A DNA stretch of 64,000 nt from Villigracilis sp900696595 (lineage in GTDB: Bacteria; Chloroflexota; Anaerolineae; Anaerolineales; Villigracilaceae): positions 1-64,000 of the forward strand of contig SZPH01000015.1 in the NCBI GenBank assembly GCA_030263615.1. The letters run 5' to 3'. Both the position numbers and the translations under genes were made by a program. Shown piece after piece: positions 1 to 7,261 of the stretch. Under the pieces are notes generated by a model that saw nothing but the letters and a program-made list of their open reading frames with translations, searched no databases and was not told the origin of the DNA. Numbering within the stretch: the stretch's first letter is position 1; each line of letters begins with the position of its first letter.

Positions 1-70
1 GAGATAGCTCAGTTGGTAGAGCACGCGACTGAAAATCGCGGTGTCCCCAGTTCGATCCTGGGTCTCGGCA
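1..70 (+). tRNA. tRNA-Phe (GAA), 5' end cut by window
   Basis: Cloverleaf with anticodon GAA at 31-33 in a CTGAAAA loop closed by a CGCGA/TCGCG stem. The 3' acceptor strand (TCTCGGC, 63-69, then A) needs GCCGAGA at the 5' end; the window starts inside that strand, so about three bases are missing. The CCA end is not encoded. First of three closely spaced tRNA genes. Confidence 0.95.
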
Positions 71-94
71 CTCTCGACCAAACCGGTCGAAAAC

Positions 95-167
<73 letters not shown>

Positions 168-223
168 AAACTGGAGGATTGCAGATTGAAAATCGCTTTC
201 GGTCAGCAATCCTTTTGTTTACC

Positions 224-295
224 GGCGTCGTGGCCAAGTGGTAAGGCAAGGGTCTGCAAAACCCTCATTCACGGGTTCAAATCCCGTCGACGCCT
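224..295 (+). tRNA. tRNA-Cys (GCA)
   Basis: Acceptor stem GGCGTCG (224-230) pairs with CGACGCC (288-294). The anticodon GCA is at 256-258 in a CTGCAAA loop, and the T-loop is GTTCAAAT. Last of the three tRNA genes, directly followed by a terminator hairpin. Confidence 0.96.
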
Positions 296-298
296 CAG

Positions 299-332
299 AA
301 AAAAACAGACTCGCGCAAGTCTGTTTTTTTTT
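299..332 (+). terminator. Terminator of the tRNA cluster
   Basis: CAGACT (306-311) pairs with AGTCTG (318-323) around CGCGCA. An A-run precedes the stem and nine T residues follow it. It lies just after tRNA-Cys and probably ends the tRNA transcript. Confidence 0.85.
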
Positions 333-373
333 ATCGCCAAATTCTCTAACGTCCCCGCGTTGTTTACAGATGA

Positions 374-391
374 GCCGCAAACTTCTGCGGC
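374..391. repeat. Short dyad, GCCGCA-AACTTC-TGCGGC
   Basis: A 6-bp inverted repeat around AACTTC, between the tRNA terminator and the 3' end of tyrS. Its core resembles the CCGCAAACTTC dyads near 21540 and 35400, so it may be a decayed member of that family. There is no T-run, so it is not an obvious terminator. Confidence 0.4.
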
Positions 392-412
392 GGGAAAGAG
401 TCGTCCCTGCTT

Positions 413-1624
413 CTATTTCACCCGCACAAAGCGCCGCTTGCCGACCTGCAACACGCCCGGGCGCGGAAAAACCGCGTCGCCGCGTTCGAGCGTTTCTCCA
501 TCGAGGCGCACGCCTTTCTGATCAATCAACTGGCGCGCCTTGCTCTTGCTCTCCGCCATCCCTGCGGCAAGGACGACATCCACAACAGTCTGCCCGGCTT
601 GCAATTGATATTCAGGCATTTCATTGGGGACTTCTTTTTGCTGAAACATCTTGACGAACCGCTCCTGCGCAGACTCGGCTTCCGCATCGCCGTAAAAGAT
701 GCCGGCAACCTCCTTCGCCATCTTCATCTTCGCATCGCGCGGATGGAGCGCGCCGGAGGCGACATCCGCTTCGATCTGCGCGATCTCATGCGGGCTAAAG
801 CGGGTTACAAGACGCATGTAAATGCCCATCGCCGAGTCGGGAACCGACATCAATTTACCGAACATATCGTCCGCGCCGGAGTTGATCGGCACGATATTGC
901 CGGTGGATTTGGACATCCTCTGCGCGCCATCCGTTCCGGGAAGGATGCCCGTGATGATGCCCACCAAAGGTTTCTGCCCCAGCGCTTCCTGCAATTTTCG
1001 CCCGGCTACGATGATGTTGAACAGCTGATCCGAACCGCCGACTTGCACGTCGGTCTGCATGGCGGCGGCGTCATAGCCCTGCATCAGCGCGTAGAAGGTT
1101 TCATGCAGGTAGATTGGTTCGCCCTTCTCGAGCCGCTTAGCAAAGTTCTCGCGCGCCAGAAATTGTTGAACGGTAAAATTCTGCCCGAGGCGAATCAAAT
1201 CCAGCAGGTTCAGTTCGGAAAGCCACTCGCCGTTGTAGCGGACTTTTGTCTTCGCCTTGTCCAGGACGCGAAAAGCCTGTTCGGCGTAGGTGCGGGCATT
1301 TTCGGCGACCTGCTCCTGAGTCAGGATCGGACGCGCCTTGTTTTTGTCGGAAGGATCGCCAACCAGCGCGGTGTAACTTCCGATCAGAAACGTCACCTCA
1401 TGCCCCAAGTCCTGAAACTGGCGCAATTTGCGCATGGAAATGGTGTGTCCGAGATGCAGATCGGTTGACGTAGGGTCGTAGCCGCAGTACACCTTCAACG
1501 GGCGTTTTTCCTTTTCTGCGATCAACAACCGTTCGCGCAGTTCCGAAGCCATGGCTTTTCGCAAATCCTCGTCGCCATAATCGGTCCCCTGCATCAACAG
1601 TTCGACTTGTTCATCTATCTTCAT
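413..1624 (-). CDS. tyrS: Tyrosyl-tRNA synthetase
   Basis: Class I aminoacyl-tRNA synthetase, 403 residues, charging tRNA-Tyr in the cytoplasm. The HIGH-type motif is HLGHT (residues 57-61) and the KMSKS-type loop is RMSKS (about 237-241). The C-terminal 60 residues form an S4-like RNA-binding domain. Length and the motif CGYDPTSTDLHLGH fit the bacterial TyrS2 (TyrZ-like) subgroup rather than the E. coli type. An AGGAG ribosome binding site lies a few bases before the ATG. I looked for a T-box leader upstream and did not find one. It stands alone, with its 3' end facing the tRNA cluster. Confidence 0.96.
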   Translation of the reverse strand: MKIDEQVELLMQGTDYGDEDLRKAMASELRERLLIAEKEKRPLKVYCGYDPTSTDLHLGHTISMRKLRQFQDLGHEVTFLIGSYTALVGDPSDKNKARPILTQEQVAENARTYAEQAFRVLDKAKTKVRYNGEWLSELNLLDLIRLGQNFTVQQFLARENFAKRLEKGEPIYLHETFYALMQGYDAAAMQTDVQVGGSDQLFNIIVAGRKLQEALGQKPLVGIITGILPGTDGAQRMSKSTGNIVPINSGADDMFGKLMSVPDSAMGIYMRLVTRFSPHEIAQIEADVASGALHPRDAKMKMAKEVAGIFYGDAEAESAQERFVKMFQQKEVPNEMPEYQLQAGQTVVDVVLAAGMAESKSKARQLIDQKGVRLDGETLERGDAVFPRPGVLQVGKRRFVRVK

Positions 1625-1715
1625 AACATACTCCTGGAACCGCCCGCGTGGATTGAATTTATCAATTCGCCTGCGGACGCGAGAGAACGTCCGCTACGCA
1701 TTCAATATCAAAATC

Positions 1716-1750
1716 AAACAAAAACGCGCCCGCGATGATGGGGCGCGTTC
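1716..1750 (-). terminator. Terminator after the minus-strand lipoprotein gene
   Basis: Read on the minus strand, GAACGCGCCC pairs with the following GGGCGCGTT around CATCATCGC and is followed by TTTTTGTTTG. It lies about 95 bases after the stop of the gene at 1843-2514 and before the tyrS promoter region. Confidence 0.75.
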
Positions 1751-1842
1751 AATTCACACCCTCGCGTTGGCTTACGGGCGCGAATAATAATACAAGTCGG
1801 CGAATACGCGGGTAAACATGCCCGTATTATACAACAGGAATT

Positions 1843-2514
1843 TTACTGCGCCAGATTGAACGGAAAACTCCAGGGTCCTTTCACCGTGTAGAACTCGTCG
1901 CTGAACACAATCTGTTCCGCCTGCTCCTGCGACATGCCCGCCGGTTTCGAGACGATCTGCATGGTCAACGCGCCGTTGACATCCACACAGTCGAGCGAGA
2001 TGCCCGTCCCCCGTTCGAGCATCGCCTGTTGAATCTTGGGCATGTAAATATCGCAATAATCCTCAGGTCGCGGAGCCGCGCCGATGGCTTCGATTGTGAC
2101 GAGCGCGTTCGAAAGATCGGCGTCGGGGGCGACGACAAAGGTCAATGTGTCGCACCGCAAACCGGGCTGTCCGTTCGCCGCTTCCTGCAAACTCAGAAGC
2201 GTCGTTCCGTATTCCTGTAAAACCGTCCCGCCGTACGTCAGGCTCGCCGCCCAAATGGACCAATCGGACGCGTCGGGCATCGTATAGCAGACATCCGCAT
2301 TGACGTTTTTACCCTCGACCCACCCCCGCTCCACGCGCACTTCGACCCCGCTGGCTGTCTGCTGGGGAACGCCGACATTCGCCTGCGCCGTCGGATAGGA
2401 CGCGTCAATAAACGGCGTGGCTGTAGGCAACAGATTTGGAAGGACGACCTGCGAACCCGGCGAAGGGGCGCAGGCGGCGAGCGCCAACACTAAGAGGATG
2501 AAAATTTTCTTCAT
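1843..2514 (-). CDS. Secreted lipoprotein of unknown function
   Basis: 223 residues. A short signal peptide ends in the lipobox LALAAC (Cys about residue 15), so the protein should be lipidated by Lgt and cut by LspA, both encoded in this window. A Pro/Thr linker (LLPTATP) follows, then a domain of about 180 residues with four cysteines that I do not recognise. The ATG at 2514 was chosen because AAAGGAG precedes it and the signal peptide begins there, although the frame stays open upstream to 2733. It is monocistronic, with a terminator downstream. Function unknown. Confidence 0.8.
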   Translation of the reverse strand: MKKIFILLVLALAACAPSPGSQVVLPNLLPTATPFIDASYPTAQANVGVPQQTASGVEVRVERGWVEGKNVNADVCYTMPDASDWSIWAASLTYGGTVLQEYGTTLLSLQEAANGQPGLRCDTLTFVVAPDADLSNALVTIEAIGAAPRPEDYCDIYMPKIQQAMLERGTGISLDCVDVNGALTMQIVSKPAGMSQEQAEQIVFSDEFYTVKGPWSFPFNLAQ

Positions 2515-2756
2515 GGACTTTGGATCTCCTTTGACTTTACCGTACAAATCGGTCAACGCCTCGCGCGGACCGGGGGCTGGCGTCCGCGCCCAGACTTGAT
2601 CAAACGCTTCGGCATCGAGAAGCGACTCTCGAGGATCATGACGCTCATCCTCCCAAAAACGTTCCGCGCCAGAAGGGCGGAGAGCGCAGCGACCGTCGTT
2701 TGACCTCCTGCAATGATACCCCAACGCCTTCATTCACTGATTCTTCGTTCTGGATG

Positions 2757-2762
2757 TATAAT
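2757..2762 (+). promoter_or_regulatory. -10 box (TATAAT) of the HNH gene
   Basis: A perfect TATAAT 21 bases before the ATG at 2784. A possible weak -35 (TTCACT, 2733-2738) lies 18 bases upstream. The transcript would start near 2769, leaving a leader of about 15 bases without a ribosome binding site; this supports the ATG at 2784. Confidence 0.5.
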
Positions 2763-2783
2763 CGTGCCGATTGTCCGAACCTT

Positions 2784-3287
2784 ATGAACGACCCCGTACT
2801 GGTGCTCAACGCCAACTTTGAGCCGATCCACGTCTGCACAACGCGGCGGGCGGTCACTTTGATCCTTGCGGGAAAAGCCGGTATGATCGCGAACGGACGC
2901 GGACACATCCGCACCATTACGCAGTTGATCCCGCGTCCATCGGTCATTCGCCTTGAATCGCAGATTCATCGCCCGCGCCCGCGCGTTAAATTAACGCGCC
3001 GCGAAATCTTCCGGCGCGACGGATACACCTGCCAGTATTGCGGCAAACACGAAGGCAGCCTGACGATTGATCATGTCATCCCGCGCCACATGGGCGGCAG
3101 GCATATGTGGACGAACCTGGTTACGGCTTGTTCGACATGCAATCACCGCAAAGGTGGGCGCAAAGTGGACGAAGCGCACATGCGGCTTCTGCGCATCCCA
3201 AAAGAACCGCCCGCGGACGCGCGTTACATCTTCGGAAAACACCTCTCCGAAAATAATGAATGGGAGCCTTATGTGTCCGGCTGGTAA
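2784..3287 (+). CDS. HNH endonuclease domain protein
   Basis: 167 residues. The C-terminal half carries an HNH nuclease fold: CQYCG, then LTIDHVIPR with the catalytic DH, then CSTCNHRKG, giving two CxxC pairs that bind structural zinc. The N-terminal part (NDPVLVLNANFEPI) is typical of the widespread chromosomal HNH proteins of Chloroflexota, Cyanobacteria and Actinobacteria. These are not clearly linked to mobile elements and their role is unknown. The start at 2784 matches the family N-terminus and the TATAAT just upstream. It is flanked by unrelated minus-strand genes. Confidence 0.9.
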   Translation: MNDPVLVLNANFEPIHVCTTRRAVTLILAGKAGMIANGRGHIRTITQLIPRPSVIRLESQIHRPRPRVKLTRREIFRRDGYTCQYCGKHEGSLTIDHVIPRHMGGRHMWTNLVTACSTCNHRKGGRKVDEAHMRLLRIPKEPPADARYIFGKHLSENNEWEPYVSGW

Positions 3288-3320
3288 ACAAAATCCCCTC
3301 CTTGCGAGGGGATTTTTCGT
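3288..3320. terminator. Bidirectional terminator
   Basis: AAATCCCCTC (3291-3300) pairs with GAGGGGATTT (3306-3315) around CTTGC. T-rich tracts are found on both sides, so it can end the HNH transcript (+) and the ABC exporter transcript (-). Confidence 0.85.
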
Positions 3321-3371
3321 CGGAATCCTTTCCACGTTCAGCGCGGACGGGTCCCGAACTTGCGGCCGCAT

Positions 3372-4814
3372 TCAGCGCATTCCCCCGCCCAACACGCGCA
3401 GGAGAAGAACAGGCGTCACATAGGCTTCGATCAACGCCGCAACCGCCAAAAGCGGGACCACGACGCCGACGAATAATTTCGCCCAATCCGCCATCATTTC
3501 GAGGATCACCTCGCCCATGGATTTGCCCGTCTGCGGCGTGACAATGACTGCGCCGATGTATAGAACAGCCGCGCTCCCGATCATTAATGCGGGAATTTCG
3601 AATATCCCATGCGGCAGGATGCCCGCCAAAAAAATGGGCAGGGGAGACACGCCGAGCAATTTGAACAGCGCGTATACGCCCCCAATCAAGCCGATGTTGA
3701 GCATATAGATCATGACTCCCAAAACGCCAAAGGAAGTTAACCCGGCAAGCAAGATCGTCGCCATCGAGCGCGTGTTATTCAGGAAGAGAAAGGACGCGTC
3801 GAGATGCCCGCTCATGCTCGAAAATTCGGGCAATTCCTCGATGTTCTCCTCGACCTTTTTCAAGGCTTCGGGAGATGCGCGCGACACGGCGTCTGAGACA
3901 TTGACCATGACCCAGTCGTAACTCAACCACAGGCTTACGGCAGCGACGACAACCATGATCAGAAAGGCGGAAAAAATACGCCGAAGGGAACTCATCACCG
4001 CGCGCCGATACCAATCCCACAGCGACACCGCCCCGCCCGTAAAATTCCGCCAGAACGTGCGCGCGATCCATTTGAGGTTCAGGGTGTCAATCTCGCGCCC
4101 AAGCAGATACTCGCGTTCGAAGTGCGCGATCCCCACGCGGATTAACAACACGGCAATGATGACAACCCCCGCAATCCCAAGCCACAGCACGGTCTCATTG
4201 CCCCAGAACAGCATGACCGCCTCGCCCTGCATCAGGATCGCAACCGGAATCACAATGAACGAAGCCAGCAGGTTCGCCGCCTTGACCGACGTGGACTGCA
4301 CCGAGATCACAATCGCCGCGCTGACCATCACCACCGCATGGGCGGTCGTCAGAAGCATCAGTTGCAGCATCACCATGCCGTCCGGGAAGGTCAACCCCTG
4401 GCGATGGATCATCCACAGATACAAGCCGATGGAGGTATAACTCGCAATCAACGGCGTGATCGCCCCCACCAGCAGTTTTCCGAAGTACAACTGCCAGTCG
4501 TCGAAAGGCGCGGTCAATAACGGTTCGATCGTGCCGCGTTCCTTCTCACCCACAAACGATTCCAGCGCCACAACCAAAGCGACCGTGATCGGGAAGAACC
4601 CGATGATCATGATCGAGATCGGCACCAGCCGTTCGAGGACGAGGTTGGCGTTGAATTGATTCAGATAATCCACAGTCTCTTTTGCAAACTCGTTCATCAG
4701 GAACGGAAAACAAAGCGTGAGGATCAACATCGGCAACAACACGCGCCAGTCGCGGAACTGGTCGCGCAATTCGCGCCGCGCCACAAGCCAGACCGGTCGC
4801 AATTTATTGAACAT
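3372..4814 (-). CDS. ABC-2 type permease fused to a SpoIIM-like membrane domain
   Basis: 480 residues. The first 250 residues form an ABC-2 exporter permease: a cytoplasmic N-terminus, then about six membrane segments, with the conserved stretch FVGEKERGTIEPLLTAP. The C-terminal 200 residues contain LLGVSPLPIFLAGILPHGIFE, characteristic of the stage II sporulation protein M family (DUF95). The two domains are joined in one polypeptide. The ATG at 4814 has a GAGGAA site; its first 11 bases overlap the end of the upstream ATPase gene, so the two are translationally coupled subunits of one exporter. Substrate unknown. Confidence 0.85.
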   Translation of the reverse strand: MFNKLRPVWLVARRELRDQFRDWRVLLPMLILTLCFPFLMNEFAKETVDYLNQFNANLVLERLVPISIMIIGFFPITVALVVALESFVGEKERGTIEPLLTAPFDDWQLYFGKLLVGAITPLIASYTSIGLYLWMIHRQGLTFPDGMVMLQLMLLTTAHAVVMVSAAIVISVQSTSVKAANLLASFIVIPVAILMQGEAVMLFWGNETVLWLGIAGVVIIAVLLIRVGIAHFEREYLLGREIDTLNLKWIARTFWRNFTGGAVSLWDWYRRAVMSSLRRIFSAFLIMVVVAAVSLWLSYDWVMVNVSDAVSRASPEALKKVEENIEELPEFSSMSGHLDASFLFLNNTRSMATILLAGLTSFGVLGVMIYMLNIGLIGGVYALFKLLGVSPLPIFLAGILPHGIFEIPALMIGSAAVLYIGAVIVTPQTGKSMGEVILEMMADWAKLFVGVVVPLLAVAALIEAYVTPVLLLRVLGGGMR

Positions 4815-5739
4815 GTTCTTTTCCTCGCGCGGAAGCCATGACCTTGAGATACACCTGCTCCAGCGTCCGCGCCTCTTCCTGAAAGGAAACCAGCGGAGCG
4901 GACGCATCCGCAAGCCGCTTCAACAAAATCGGATTCAATTCCCCCGGCGCCTCGACCCGGACTTTGAAACGGGTCGCTGTTTTCTCGAGCAGTTCCATCC
5001 CTTTGGGCAGAGCGAGACCGTCCGCGTCCCACTCCGCGGCGAATTGCGCGACATATTCGGGAAGACCGAACACATCGCGCTTCAATTCGTCCAGGCTGCC
5101 CTGAACCAAAATCCGCCCGCGATAGATGATTGCGATCTTATCCGCAAGCAGTTCCACCTCGGTCAGGTTGTGCGAACACAGCATGATCGTCCGCTGAGTG
5201 GATTTCAAACGCGCGATCTCGTCCCGCACCAGCCGCGCGGATTCGGGATCCATGGCGGAGGTGGGTTCGTCCAACAACAGCACGCCCGGTTCGTGGATCA
5301 TGGCGCGCGCGAGGGCGAGTTTCTGCCGCATGCCTTTCGAGTATTCGCCGATGCGTCGTTTGGCGGCTTCCGCCAGCCCAAAGTATTCCAGTAAATTTTC
5401 AATCCGCGTTTTGCGCAGGGAGGGATCGAGGTTGTAGACCTGCCCGAAGAAGTCCATATACTCTTCGGCGGTCATGCGCATGTACAAGCCGTGATGTTCG
5501 GTCAACACCCCCACCGAGGCGCGGACGTCGTGCCCGTTCTTCGTCACGTCATAGCCTGCCACGCGGGCGGATCCGCGCGTGGGCTGTAACAACGCCGTCA
5601 ACATGCGGACGGTGGTCGTCTTGCCCGCGCCGTTCTGCCCCAGCAAGGCAAGGATCTGCCCCGACCCCACCGAGAGGTTGACGCCGTCCACTGCTACGAA
5701 GTCATGGAATTGTTTGCTAAGGTCGTTGGTTTCGATCAT
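4804..5739 (-). CDS. ABC transporter ATP-binding protein
   Basis: 311 residues, the cytoplasmic ATPase of an ABC exporter. Walker A is GQNGAGKTT (near residue 35), the signature is YSKGMRQKLALARA, and Walker B is VLLLDEPTSAMDP, followed by the switch histidine in CSHNL. The C-terminal 90 residues are a domain typical of NatA/CcmA-like ATPases. AAGGAAG precedes the ATG. It is the first gene of a two-gene operon with the overlapping permease. NatA-like exporters move sodium, antibiotics or lipids; the substrate cannot be told here. Confidence 0.93.
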   Translation of the reverse strand: MIETNDLSKQFHDFVAVDGVNLSVGSGQILALLGQNGAGKTTTVRMLTALLQPTRGSARVAGYDVTKNGHDVRASVGVLTEHHGLYMRMTAEEYMDFFGQVYNLDPSLRKTRIENLLEYFGLAEAAKRRIGEYSKGMRQKLALARAMIHEPGVLLLDEPTSAMDPESARLVRDEIARLKSTQRTIMLCSHNLTEVELLADKIAIIYRGRILVQGSLDELKRDVFGLPEYVAQFAAEWDADGLALPKGMELLEKTATRFKVRVEAPGELNPILLKRLADASAPLVSFQEEARTLEQVYLKVMASARGKEHVQ

Positions 5740-5806
5740 TTGATTCTTCCTTTATTTCCGGCTTTATTTTATTCCCCATCCCCCTTTCGGTGTATTGTCA
5801 ATAACC

Positions 5807-6604
5807 TTACAAATCCCGCGCAAGGCGGCGGCGGGCAAAAATAACCGCCGTCAAGAGAAAAAGCGCGGCGAAAAACACCTGGTTTACGTTGACCTCATTG
5901 ACCAGCGCAACGTCGAGACGGAGATATTCGAGGCAAAACCGGATCAAAGAATAACAAGCGAGATAACCCAGGTAGATCTCGCCCGGTTTGACCTGGCTTG
6001 CGAACCTGCCGCGCGAAAGCCAAATCAAGAGGAAGGCAACAGCGGCGACAAGCGCGGCTTCATAAGCAAACAAAGGATGATAGAACTCCGCCTGCTCGAA
6101 TCCGATCAGACGATTTTCAGGGGCAATAAAAATCGCCCATGGAATCTCTGTCGGCGCTCCGTAAAGTTCCTGGTTGAAATAATTTCCCACACGGCCGAGG
6201 GCATGAGCGACGGCGATTCCGGGAGCAAGCAGGTCGGTCATCTCCCAAAAGGGAAGCCCTTCTTTGCGGCAGACGAGCCACAGGGCGAGTGTCCCGCCGA
6301 GGATCGCGCCGGGGATGCCGAAGCCGCCCGTCCAGAACGAGAGAATATCCAACGGATGGGAGAGATAAGACCGGGTCGTCAGACCAAGTTGAACCGAGGA
6401 AAGAGGCGGGGTAAGTACATGCCAAAGACGCGAACCGATCCATCCCCACAAGACCAATGGAACGAAGAGATGATGGATAATCTCAACCTCTTGATAACGG
6501 CGGCGGGCTTCCAGCGCGGAGACAAACGCCCCGAGCGCGATGCCGAACGCGATGGACAACCCATTCCAGCGCAGAAAGAGCGGACCGAGCGAAACGCCCT
6601 CCAT
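5807..6604 (-). CDS. lgt: Prolipoprotein diacylglyceryl transferase
   Basis: 265 residues with about seven membrane segments. It transfers diacylglycerol from phosphatidylglycerol to the lipobox cysteine of pre-lipoproteins, the first step of lipoprotein maturation. The Lgt signature is visible as HALGRVGNYFNQELYG (about residues 134-149), with the essential arginine and the Asn/Glu pair. The ATG overlaps the stop of the upstream CDP-alcohol transferase gene by one base (TGATG), so they are coupled. Many lipoproteins and two lspA genes in the window match this role. Confidence 0.95.
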   Translation of the reverse strand: MEGVSLGPLFLRWNGLSIAFGIALGAFVSALEARRRYQEVEIIHHLFVPLVLWGWIGSRLWHVLTPPLSSVQLGLTTRSYLSHPLDILSFWTGGFGIPGAILGGTLALWLVCRKEGLPFWEMTDLLAPGIAVAHALGRVGNYFNQELYGAPTEIPWAIFIAPENRLIGFEQAEFYHPLFAYEAALVAAVAFLLIWLSRGRFASQVKPGEIYLGYLACYSLIRFCLEYLRLDVALVNEVNVNQVFFAALFLLTAVIFARRRLARDL

Positions 6605-7227
6605 CAGGCTTTGGATTCCTTCGATTGTTCGATGCGCTCCCTGCCCTGCGCGCGAACGTGCAGGATGCGCTGATAGGCGGTGATGTTCGCCAAAACCGCA
6701 ATGACAGCCGCGGCAATGAAGGGTTGGTTGAAGACCAATAAGGGAATCAAGACAATATATCGTTCGAGGCGCGTCAGGATGCCGACCTTTGCCGTGAAGC
6801 CCAGTCCCTCGGCGCGGGCTTTGACATAGGAAACCAGAACGGATCCCGCCGCCGCGAGGAAGGACACCATCGCGCCCGGCGTGTCGTTTTGGGTGAGGAA
6901 AAAATATATCAGCCCGCCAAACGTGACCAGTTCGGCATAGCGGTCGCTGACTGAATCGACGAATGCGCCGAAGTCGCTCGGTTCGCCGCGCAGGCGGGCC
7001 ATCGTGCCGTCGAAGGCGTCCACAAGGACGGAAGCGAGCAGGATGAACGCGCCGGTTGTCATTTTCCCCTGCGCGATGACGTATGCGCCGATTGTCGTGC
7101 CAGCCAAACCCAGCAGGGTGATCGAATTCGGGGTTAAACCGAGGCGGTTCAGGAATCCGCCGATGGGGTCGAGAATATTTTTGAAGATAATTCTTGCGCG
7201 GTCTGTAAATGTCTGTTTTGAGTTCAT
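6604..7227 (-). CDS. CDP-alcohol phosphatidyltransferase
   Basis: 207 residues from the ATG at 7227; an in-frame TTG at 7236 is an alternative and neither has a clear ribosome binding site. The family motif DG-x2-AR-x8-G-x3-D-x3-D is complete (DGTMARLRGEPSDFGAFVD, then SVSDR), so the metal and CDP-lipid site is intact. Four to six membrane segments. It transfers a phosphatidyl group from CDP-diacylglycerol to an alcohol; phosphatidylglycerol-phosphate or inositol-phosphate synthesis are both possible. It lies between ftsK and lgt in one minus-strand run; phosphatidylglycerol is the Lgt donor, which makes the neighbourhood sensible. Confidence 0.88.
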   Translation of the reverse strand: MNSKQTFTDRARIIFKNILDPIGGFLNRLGLTPNSITLLGLAGTTIGAYVIAQGKMTTGAFILLASVLVDAFDGTMARLRGEPSDFGAFVDSVSDRYAELVTFGGLIYFFLTQNDTPGAMVSFLAAAGSVLVSYVKARAEGLGFTAKVGILTRLERYIVLIPLLVFNQPFIAAAVIAVLANITAYQRILHVRAQGRERIEQSKESKA

Positions 7228-7238
7228 GGTTTTCAAAC

Positions 7239-7261
7239 AGCGCCGAGTTAAGTCGGCGCTA
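7239..7261. repeat. Inverted repeat between ftsK and the CDP-alcohol transferase gene
   Basis: AGCGCCGA and TCGGCGCT form an 8-bp stem around a TTAAC-type loop, overlapping the ftsK stop codon. It has no T-run, so it is more likely an mRNA-processing or stability hairpin, or a small palindromic repeat, than a terminator. Confidence 0.5.

Noticed and set aside
599..1468. Long plus-strand reading frame opposite tyrS
   Set aside because: It is the antisense shadow of a highly conserved gene and has no recognisable motifs; long antisense frames are common at this GC content.
1625..1720. T-box leader for tyrS
   Set aside because: No specifier-loop structure or GGTGGNACCGCG antiterminator motif is found on the minus strand; CGCGGGCGGTTCC there is not the T-box sequence.
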